DNA of 6,369 nt from Nanobdellota archaeon (GTDB lineage: Archaea; Nanobdellota; Nanobdellia; Pacearchaeales; GW2011-AR1). Both the position numbers and the translations under genes were made by a program. Of the stretch, positions 1 through 4,744 are shown piece after piece (positions within the stretch are counted from its first letter, which is position 1; every line of letters begins with the position of its first letter). A model generated the notes under the pieces. That model was not told the origin of the DNA, ran no database searches, and saw nothing but the letters and a program-made list of their open reading frames with translations. Where the stretch lies: NCBI GenBank assembly GCA_022709585.1, contig JAKLIN010000027.1, positions 1 to 6,369 of the forward strand, written 5' to 3'.

Positions 1-875
1 CCCCGCCAATTCCTTTAAGTTTCGGTCTTGCGACTATACTTCCTAGGTAGCACACTCTTCGGCTTCCCTCAAGCACTAATACCTCTCGAAGAGGTACTAA
101 TGTTTAGTGTGCAGTGTTTACTGCCAGGACTACAGGGGTATCTAATCCCTTTCGCGACCCTGGCCTTCATCCCTCACTGTCAGAACTGTCCTTGTAAGAT
201 GCCTTCGCTATTATGAGTCCGTCCAAGATCAACGTATTTTACGACTACTTCGAACGTACTTCTTACATCTTCCAGTCTCTAGCCTAGTAGTATTCTCTGC
301 TCGCCCTATCCTTAAGAGATAGGATTTCACAAAGAACTCACTAAGCAAGCTACGGATGTTTTAGACCCAATAATGATGGTTGCGACTTGAACAGCTAGTA
401 TTACCGCGGCGGCTGGCACTAGTCTTGCCCAGTCCTTATTCGCCTAACATTTTAAATTAAGCAAAAGCTTCTCTATGAGAAGCACTCTGACTCGCTCTGT
501 CACGCTCTCGCGTATTGCAGAAGATTCCTAGCTGCTGCACCCCGTAGGGCTGGGAGTAGTGTCTCAGACTCCCTCTCAGGGCCCCTCCGCTAAGAGCCCT
601 TATGGATCGTGGACTTGGTGGGCCATTACCCCGCCAACTATCTAATCCACCGCAGCCCCATCCTTCGGCACGAATTTAAGAGATAAATCATTCCAGGAAA
701 AATCTCCTATCAGGTCTTAGCCTTAGTTTCCCAAGGTTATCCCTGACCAAAGGGCAGGTTAGCTACGTGTTACTGAGCAGTTCGCTTTCCTCTAAATTCC
801 GAAGAATCAAAAGAAAAAACTTGCATGCCTAAGCGCAAATCAGAGAGCCGCAACCGCTAGCAGGATCAACTAGAT
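1..875 (-). rRNA. 16S ribosomal RNA, 5' part (runs off left edge)
   Basis: Small-subunit rRNA on the minus strand, with its 5' end near 875. The minus strand there reads ATCTAGTTGATCCTGC, the usual archaeal 16S start with changes. Universal landmarks follow in order: the 338-357 region (532-551, archaeal form ACGGGGTGCAGCAG), the 519-536 site (401-418, TTACCGCGGCGGCTGGCA on the plus strand), the 787-806 site (127-146), and the AAACTTAAAGGAATTGGCGGGG region at the left edge, equivalent to about E. coli 928. Spacing between landmarks fits an intron-free archaeal 16S with a short 440-500 region. The remaining ~600 nt, including the 3' end with the anti-Shine-Dalgarno, lie outside. Sequence style suggests Pacearchaeota/Woesearchaeota, but that needs a tree. 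The exact 5' end is uncertain by a few bases. Confidence 0.97.
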
Positions 876-904
876 TTATTTCTTATTTTGAAAACAAAAC
901 AAGC

Positions 905-930
905 GTACTGTTTCGGCAATGAAAAAGTAC
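905..930 (-). repeat. Hairpin in the 16S leader
   Basis: On the minus strand a 5-bp stem GTACT/AGTAC encloses one mismatch, a 4-bp stem TTTC/GAAA and a 6-nt loop ATTGCC. It stands just before the 16S 5' end and right after the 16S-complementary octamer. Pairing of neighbouring AAG with CTT, with one bulged G, could lengthen it. It may be an RNA processing or folding signal; this role is inferred. Confidence 0.55.
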
Positions 931-993
931 CTTTGATCCTCCGTGATTGGCTTCTAGAATTACAAATAGATGACTGCTTCTACATACTTCATA

Positions 994-1020
994 CCTTAAC
1001 ATGTAAGTTTGTAATTAAGG
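994..1020 (-). repeat. Inverted repeat in the 16S leader
   Basis: CCTTAA and TTAAGG form a perfect 6-bp stem around a 15-nt spacer, extendable by one T-G pair. It lies about 15 nt after the inferred rRNA transcription start. It could fold in the nascent leader; the stem is AT-rich and weak. Confidence 0.4.
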
Positions 1021-1057
1021 CACTCATCTTAGATTGGTATATCTAGCAAAAATGAGG

Positions 1058-1072
1058 TATTTAAATGTTTCG
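1058..1072 (-). promoter_or_regulatory. rRNA promoter (BRE and TATA box)
   Basis: The minus strand reads CGAAACATTTAAATA, a purine-rich BRE followed by TTTAAATA, a near-ideal archaeal TATA box. It predicts a transcription start about 26 nt downstream, near 1035. A perfect short palindrome, CGTC-GA-GACG (1078-1087), lies just upstream of the BRE and could bind a regulator, which is only a guess. The element sits about 23 bp past the uS2 terminator, so the rRNA has a promoter of its own. Confidence 0.75.
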
Positions 1073-1094
1073 CCTTTCGTCTCGACGGAGAAGT

Positions 1095-1114
1095 AAAAAA
1101 GCCCTTTAAAAGCT
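1095..1114 (-). terminator. U-rich terminator after uS2
   Basis: Shortly after the uS2 stop the minus strand has a small imperfect stem (AGCTT...GGGCT with two G-U pairs, 1100-1114) that runs into six T residues (1095-1100). Archaeal termination depends mainly on the U tract. The position between uS2 and the rRNA promoter fits a barrier to read-through. Confidence 0.5.
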
Positions 1115-1126
1115 GATTTTAAGGAA

Positions 1127-2005
1127 TTAAACACCATATTTGGCGCCAATTTTTGCTTTTCTTCTTGCTTCATCTTCAGCTTCTCCTCTGTCACCAATCC
1201 AGAAGTTAAGCTCAGGAATATCTTTTTCAATTCCCATTTTTTCGCAATATCCTTTTGTAAGCAAATAGAAAATTAATCCTAAACTTCTTGAGCTTTTGTT
1301 GTTTCCAATTACAATTTTGTCAGCGCCTTTTGTGAAGTTGTTTGTATCGCAAATCATCAAAACTTTCTTTTTAACTCTTAATGTATCATTCAATGCATTT
1401 TTATCAACCCATGCATCGCAAACAATTGTCAATTCATTTTCAAAAAAGTCAGGAAGTGTTAAGTTTGTAAGAATTCCAGCAGGATATTTCTTTGTGAAAA
1501 CTCTTACTCCTGTTAATTGTGAAAACATTTCAGCAGCTTTCCATCCAGCTTGTCTTTTACAAACAAGAATGATTTCATTTGGTTGGAATTTTGCTAAATA
1601 TTCAACAGCTTCTTTTATTTTAGCGTCGATTAAGTCTGTGTTGAAAATTGCAAGCCCGTCAGCTCTTCTTCTGTGAACATATTCCCACATGTTTGGTGTG
1701 ACAACTTTTGTTCCAATGTAAACTCCAGAACGAATATAATCTTCAAGAGGCACAAGCATCTCGGTTTTCTTTTCACCTTTAACTTGTTTTTTTAAATCTT
1801 CAAGTTCAGTAACATCAACGCCTTCAGCTAATTTTTTTGCTTTTTCCAAAATCTTTTTTCTTTTTTCTTCTAATGCTTTTGCTTCTTTGCTTCCTTCTGT
1901 TGATTCAGCTTCAGCTGCTTTTTCTAATTCTTTTCTTTCTAACTTGGAAACTTCTTGTGTTTCTTCGTTTTCAGAGCTGTCTTCAGCTTTCTTTTTTCTA
2001 GGCAT
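1127..2005 (-). CDS. rpsB: 30S ribosomal protein uS2 with long charged N-terminal extension
   Basis: Small-subunit ribosomal protein of the uS2 family, which in bacteria and archaea binds at the head-body junction of the 30S. The core spans about residues 84-252, from LVPLEDYIRSGVYIGT through RRRADGLAIFNTD, AKFQP, PAGILTN and CDTNNF to the NNKSSRSLGLIFYLLT helix, all typical of the archaeal branch. The 292 residues exceed the usual archaeal ~200-230. Residues 1-83 form a Lys/Glu-rich, probably helical and partly disordered extension that begins MPRKKK, and residues 253-292 are an extra charged, Cys-containing tail. An internal start at Met83 would remove the extension, but a TATA-like element about 26 nt before 2005 favours the long form. 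It is the last protein gene of the cluster. Family assignment is very secure; the start is fairly sure. Confidence 0.95.
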   Translation of the reverse strand: MPRKKKAEDSSENEETQEVSKLERKELEKAAEAESTEGSKEAKALEEKRKKILEKAKKLAEGVDVTELEDLKKQVKGEKKTEMLVPLEDYIRSGVYIGTKVVTPNMWEYVHRRRADGLAIFNTDLIDAKIKEAVEYLAKFQPNEIILVCKRQAGWKAAEMFSQLTGVRVFTKKYPAGILTNLTLPDFFENELTIVCDAWVDKNALNDTLRVKKKVLMICDTNNFTKGADKIVIGNNKSSRSLGLIFYLLTKGYCEKMGIEKDIPELNFWIGDRGEAEDEARRKAKIGAKYGV

Positions 2006-2027
2006 ACTGTTCCAGAGAAAAAGTATG

Positions 2028-2035
2028 TTTTTAAA
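2028..2035 (-). promoter_or_regulatory. TATA box for uS2 gene (leaderless)
   Basis: TTTAAAAA on the minus strand is centred about 26 nt before the ATG at 2005, which puts the transcription start at or next to the start codon. No Shine-Dalgarno is seen before the ATG, in keeping with a leaderless mRNA. A second AT-rich candidate (TTTTTATA, 2045-2052) would give a leader of about 17 nt. The BRE is weak, so the call is moderate. Confidence 0.5.
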
Positions 2036-2046
2036 GATTACCCTAT

Positions 2047-2053
2047 AAAAAAA
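2047..2053 (-). terminator. Possible U-tract terminator after enolase
   Basis: Seven consecutive T residues on the minus strand lie about 30 nt after the enolase stop, preceded by a short GC-rich patch (CCCGCGCG, 2067-2074) in very AT-rich DNA. No convincing hairpin is seen. It could end the enolase transcript ahead of the uS2 promoter, or some read-through may occur. Confidence 0.35.
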
Positions 2054-2083
2054 TTAGAATTAAATCGCGCGGGTGCTCTAAAT

Positions 2084-3244
2084 TTAACTTAAACTTTCTT
2101 GAATTTCAATTAATCTTTTTATTTTTGCTTCGCGCTCTTTTCCAGTAATTCCGCATTTCAAAAATTCAGCTTGAAAACCAAATGCTAAATCAGCGAGGAT
2201 ATTTTCCTCGGTTTCGCCGCTTCTGTGAGAAAAAGTGATTTTGATGCTGTTCTTTTTCGCGAGTTCGCAAACCTGTTTAACTTTAGACAAAGAACCTATT
2301 TGATTTGGTTTAACAATTATTGCGCTTATGCTTTTATTTTTAATTGCTTTTTCAAGGCGCTTTTGATTTGTGGTTGTTAAATCATCTCCAACAATCATTT
2401 GATTTGGAAACTTTTTTCTTAGCTCTGCAAATGATTTGAAATCATCTTCTCCAAAAGGGTCTTCCAAGTAAATAACATGATAATTTGAAAGAATATTTGA
2501 AAGATAACCCATTTGCTCTTCCTCTGTTCGTTTAAGCAAAGGATTTTCATAATGATACTTTTTTCTTTTGAAAAATCCAGAAGCAGCGACGTCAATTCCT
2601 AACGGAACTTTAATTTCAGAAAGCACATCCAAAACTTCTTTGTCATTAAGGGAAGTTATCCAGGCATTTTCATCATTTGTTTTGCTTTTGAAATTCTTGT
2701 CTTTCTTTTTCAATAAATACTCTGCGTGTTTTTTTGATTCAATTAAAACATTAAACGCTTCTTTCACTGTTTTAGTGTCTGGAATAATTAAAAATTCTTG
2801 AAAATCCGGTTTCTTGCCTTCTGTGTCAGAATGTTTTCCTCCTCCAATGCAGTTCCCAACAAGTCTTGGGAATTTATTTGCGTCAGAATTTATCAATTGC
2901 CAAATTTCTTTTTTTTGTTCTTTTGCAAGTGCTTTAAGAATTGCAGATTCCAAGGCAAAAGTGGTGTTTGCTCCGAGGTGCCCTTCAACAATGTCTTCAA
3001 TTCTTCTTAAGTCATCAAATTTTTCAATTATATCCTTGGAAAAATAACTCGAGAACTCTTGCAATGTTTTAATGTCCTCAGAAAGGCTTTTTTTGTAAGG
3101 AACAGCTTCGTGTTTTCCTGTGGATTTTCCAGTTGGAGCGCTAGCAGAAAAGCTTCCAACATTTGTAACAATGGAAACAAGTATTGTTTTATCTTTTCTG
3201 GAATCAAGAATCTCTTTTGCAGAAACCTCTTTGACAATCACCAT
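2084..3244 (-). CDS. eno: Enolase (phosphopyruvate hydratase), short divergent archaeal form
   Basis: Cytosolic glycolytic/gluconeogenic enzyme interconverting 2-phosphoglycerate and phosphoenolpyruvate. Residues matching known catalytic and Mg sites are all present: Ser41 in TGKSTG, His138 in GGGKHS, Glu150 in DFQEF, Glu192 in NDENAW, Asp218 in GIDVAAS, Glu261 in LEDP, Asp287 in GDDL, Lys312 in VKPNQIG, His340-Arg341-Ser342 in SHRSGET, and Lys363 in FLKCG. At 386 residues it is shorter than the usual ~410-430, and several signatures drift: ILDSRKDKT for ILDSRGNPT, and NDENAW where GDEGGF is usual. The start at 3244 (MVIVKEVSAKEILDSR) is chosen because a TATA box lies about 25 nt upstream. 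An open frame continues to 3340, but it would run through both divergent promoters and adds 32 residues foreign to the family. Enolase between rpoK and rpsB is a classic archaeal order. Confidence 0.93.
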   Translation of the reverse strand: MVIVKEVSAKEILDSRKDKTILVSIVTNVGSFSASAPTGKSTGKHEAVPYKKSLSEDIKTLQEFSSYFSKDIIEKFDDLRRIEDIVEGHLGANTTFALESAILKALAKEQKKEIWQLINSDANKFPRLVGNCIGGGKHSDTEGKKPDFQEFLIIPDTKTVKEAFNVLIESKKHAEYLLKKKDKNFKSKTNDENAWITSLNDKEVLDVLSEIKVPLGIDVAASGFFKRKKYHYENPLLKRTEEEQMGYLSNILSNYHVIYLEDPFGEDDFKSFAELRKKFPNQMIVGDDLTTTNQKRLEKAIKNKSISAIIVKPNQIGSLSKVKQVCELAKKNSIKITFSHRSGETEENILADLAFGFQAEFLKCGITGKEREAKIKRLIEIQESLS

Positions 3245-3264
3245 TAAAACAAAATAAAAAACAT

Positions 3265-3273
3265 ATTTATATA
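3265..3273 (-). promoter_or_regulatory. TATA box for enolase gene (leaderless)
   Basis: TATATAAAT on the minus strand is centred about 25 nt before the enolase ATG at 3244, so transcription should begin at the start codon. The bases before the ATG (TTTTATTTTGTTTTA) hold no Shine-Dalgarno. This separates enolase from the upstream rpoK operon and supports the shorter start. Confidence 0.65.
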
Positions 3274-3311
3274 ATTTTAGTTTGCCGTCAGATGAAGTTT
3301 TAAAAAGTTTG

Positions 3312-3320
3312 AAATATAAT
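3312..3320 (+). promoter_or_regulatory. TATA box for the small membrane protein gene
   Basis: AAATATAAT, preceded by GTTTG, is centred about 27 nt before the ATG at 3343 on the plus strand. It stands back to back with the enolase TATA box, about 47 bp away, in a 98-bp divergent promoter region. The spacing again predicts a leaderless mRNA. Confidence 0.5.
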
Positions 3321-3342
3321 CTAAATCGTAATCTAAACAATA

Positions 3343-3522
3343 ATGGATAAAAAAACCAAGAAAATAATTATTTCTCTTGCAATTGTTTTATTGCTTTTGC
3401 TGTTTGCTTTAGCTATTCGTTTTATTTTTGGAGGCCCAGAAGATAGTTGGATATGTTCAAATGGAAATTGGATTAAGCATGGAAATCCTTTAAGTGCAAT
3501 GCCTCAAGAAATTTGCAATTAA
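3343..3522 (+). CDS. Small single-pass membrane protein with W-C-G-W-HGNP-MP-C tail
   Basis: A 59-residue protein, the only plus-strand gene here. Residues 1-7 are lysine-rich (MDKKTKK), and 8-29 form a very hydrophobic membrane segment. By the positive-inside rule the short tail (30-59) lies outside the cell. The tail carries an ordered motif: Trp36, Cys38, Asn40-Gly41, Trp43, His46-Gly47-Asn48-Pro49, Met53-Pro54 and Cys58. The two cysteines could form a disulfide and hold a tiny domain. I recall comparable C-NG-W-HGNP-MP-C tails in short proteins of DPANN archaea and candidate-phyla bacteria, but cannot verify this, and know no function. It could be an anchored surface peptide or an uncleaved signal-anchor. 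The coding case rests on the TATA box 27 nt upstream, the clean membrane-plus-motif architecture and a frame that fills the gap between enolase and rpoK. It converges on rpoK with 31 nt between stops. Confidence 0.8.
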   Translation: MDKKTKKIIISLAIVLLLLLFALAIRFIFGGPEDSWICSNGNWIKHGNPLSAMPQEICN

Positions 3523-3524
3523 CT

Positions 3525-3542
3525 AAAATTATAAAATAAAAT
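3525..3542 (-). terminator. Possible U-rich terminator after rpoK
   Basis: In the 31-nt gap between the two converging stops the minus strand is T-rich (AATTTTATTTTATAATTTT), with three runs of four T. This could end the rpoK transcript. The plus strand of the same gap is A-rich and offers no U tract for the small membrane protein gene. Confidence 0.35.
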
Positions 3543-3553
3543 TAGTAGATTAT

Positions 3554-3940
3554 TTAGTAAGATTCTTCGCTAGAAGTTGTGTCAGCTTCGCCAGCTGTTT
3601 CTTCTTGCTCATCTTCTGGCATTGCGAGTTCCATCATTTCCCCTTCTTTAACAATATCTTTTTCTTCAGAGTTTTCAGCTTCTTCAACTTCTTTGTCGCT
3701 GTCTTTGATTTTCTCTCTCTTAAGTTTTTCATCTCTCTTTTCAGGGAAAGGTCTATGAACAGAAATTGGCAGAATTCCAGATTCAAATTCAATTTCAGCA
3801 ATGCTTAATGGGTCATATCTAACTTTTTCCAATTCTTCTTTGCTGATTTTAACAAGCAATGGCGCATTCATTGCGATTTGCAATGCTCTTGCTCCAAGAA
3901 TTCTTGAAATTTCGTATCTGGTGAATTGTTCTTGTTCCAT
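3554..3940 (-). CDS. rpoK: DNA-directed RNA polymerase subunit K (Rpb6/omega homologue) with acidic C-terminal tail
   Basis: Small assembly subunit of archaeal RNA polymerase, equivalent to eukaryotic Rpb6 and bacterial omega, which latches the largest subunit. The core is residues 5-66: FTRYEISRILGARALQIAMNAP, then YDPLSIAEIEFESGILPISVHRPFP, both characteristic of the family. Archaeal RpoK is normally about 55-95 residues; this one has 128 because of a tail (67-128) that starts with mixed charge and becomes strongly acidic, ending EADTTSSEESY. Eukaryotic Rpb6 has its acidic stretch at the N-terminus, so the location here is unusual. The start lies 5 nt after the rrp42 stop, without a Shine-Dalgarno, so it is probably expressed as the last gene of the exosome operon. 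The AT-rich TATTTATAATT just upstream is too close to the ATG to be its promoter. Confidence 0.93.
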   Translation of the reverse strand: MEQEQFTRYEISRILGARALQIAMNAPLLVKISKEELEKVRYDPLSIAEIEFESGILPISVHRPFPEKRDEKLKREKIKDSDKEVEEAENSEEKDIVKEGEMMELAMPEDEQEETAGEADTTSSEESY

Positions 3941-3945
3941 TCTAA

Positions 3946-4743
3946 TTATAAATACTTTTTAATGCTTGAAAAAACTTTCTCTCTTACCTTAATTGAAAGT
4001 TCAATAGCTTTTTTCATTTCCTCAACACTGAAAGTCTCGCCTCCTCCTTTCTGCATTGAGAATATTCTATCGCCGTATCCTGCAATTGTAACTCTTGATC
4101 TGCAAACATCTTCTTCTTCTCTGTTAGGGTCTGCAAGCAAGTGTTTTCCAATTTTGTAAACTGTAATTGAAAGTGGAAGCTCTTTAGCCAAAGGCAAATG
4201 AGTATCGCTTAATTCTCCGGAAATCATTTTATCATTTTCTAAATCATATTTTGGAAGTCGAGCATTCATCAAAGCAGCAATTGCTCCGATTCCAGCAGCA
4301 TCCATCAAATTTCCGTCGTCATTTAATGAATAAATATCAATGTAAACTTCCCAAACTTTTTCTCCTTCTTTGATGCATAAGTCTTCTGTTTTAATGAATT
4401 TACTTTCTCTAATTCCTCTGTCAATAACTCTTCCTAATTCAATAGCATTAATTTTTGGAGGCCCGCTTTCAAATCTTGAAGAGCTTAAAGGTGTTAACTC
4501 TGCTGTAACCATTAAGTTTCCATCTTTTGGATTATCTGGGTAAGGTGTAGCTGTAGCAATCTTTATACCAACAATAACTTCTGTTTTTCCGATTTTAACT
4601 CTTGCGCTTCCTTCTGCATTTTTTGAGAATCCTGTTTCAATAACAATTTCTCTTAAATCATTAAGTGCTCTTTCATCGAATCTTTTTCCTTTTTCCAAAT
4701 ACTCGTAGATTCTGTCTTCGTTAATTCTTATTCCTTCTGCCAT
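3946..4743 (-). CDS. rrp42: Exosome complex subunit Rrp42 (RNase PH-like, non-catalytic)
   Basis: One of the two RNase PH-fold subunits of the archaeal exosome. It forms a hexameric ring of alternating Rrp41 and Rrp42 that degrades and tails RNA 3' ends. In the family Rrp42 lacks catalytic residues and helps bind substrate RNA. The 265 residues match the usual ~260-275. Landmarks are GKRFDERALNDLR (19-31), TGFSKNAEGSARVKIG (37-52), the TATPYPDNPKDG loop (64-75), LTPLSSSRFESGPP (83-96), ELGRVIDRGIRES (102-114), LNDDGNLMDAAGIGAIAAL (140-158) and LLADPNREEEDV (202-213). The ATG follows the rrp41 stop by a single nucleotide, which implies translational coupling, and no separate Shine-Dalgarno is seen. 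Confidence 0.97.
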   Translation of the reverse strand: MAEGIRINEDRIYEYLEKGKRFDERALNDLREIVIETGFSKNAEGSARVKIGKTEVIVGIKIATATPYPDNPKDGNLMVTAELTPLSSSRFESGPPKINAIELGRVIDRGIRESKFIKTEDLCIKEGEKVWEVYIDIYSLNDDGNLMDAAGIGAIAALMNARLPKYDLENDKMISGELSDTHLPLAKELPLSITVYKIGKHLLADPNREEEDVCRSRVTIAGYGDRIFSMQKGGGETFSVEEMKKAIELSIKVREKVFSSIKKYL

Positions 4744-4744
4744 T

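Larger units (their letters stand above)
876..1035 (-). other. 16S rRNA 5' leader (external transcribed spacer)
   Basis: About 160 nt between the inferred transcription start (~1035) and the 16S 5' end, without a plausible gene or tRNA. It holds three visible elements. The first is an inverted repeat CCTTAA/TTAAGG at 994-1020. The second is an 8-nt stretch (933-940, AGGATCAA on the minus strand) that is perfectly complementary to UUGAUCCU at the 16S 5' end (862-869). The third is a hairpin at 905-930. The 5' arm of the long 16S processing stem should also be here, but its partner lies beyond the left edge, so the bulge-helix-bulge cannot be placed. Confidence 0.7.

Noticed and set aside
28..216. 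62-codon plus-strand open frame
   Set aside because: It lies wholly within the 16S rRNA gene, antisense to it.
1..875. 16S intron or large insertion
   Set aside because: Distances between the conserved landmarks agree with an uninterrupted archaeal 16S.
876..1035. tRNA or small ORF in the 16S leader
   Set aside because: No acceptor stem/T-arm signature (GGTTCAAATCC-like) is seen on either strand and no open frame with a start signal; the stretch is best read as rRNA leader.
1024..1230. 68-codon minus-strand open frame across the uS2 end and rRNA promoter
   Set aside because: It is the other reading frame of the uS2 3' end and runs through the terminator and the TATA box; no recognisable protein.
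1296..1676. 126-codon open frame on the plus strand
   Set aside because: Antisense shadow of the uS2 core.
3245..3340. N-terminal extension of enolase (32 more residues in frame, MFRLRFRLYF...)
   Set aside because: It overlaps both back-to-back TATA boxes, has no family match, and the start at 3244 has a promoter at leaderless distance.
3944..3956. TATTTATAATT as a promoter for rpoK
   Set aside because: It is only about 6-16 nt from the ATG, too near for an archaeal TATA box, and is made by the rrp42 stop codon region.
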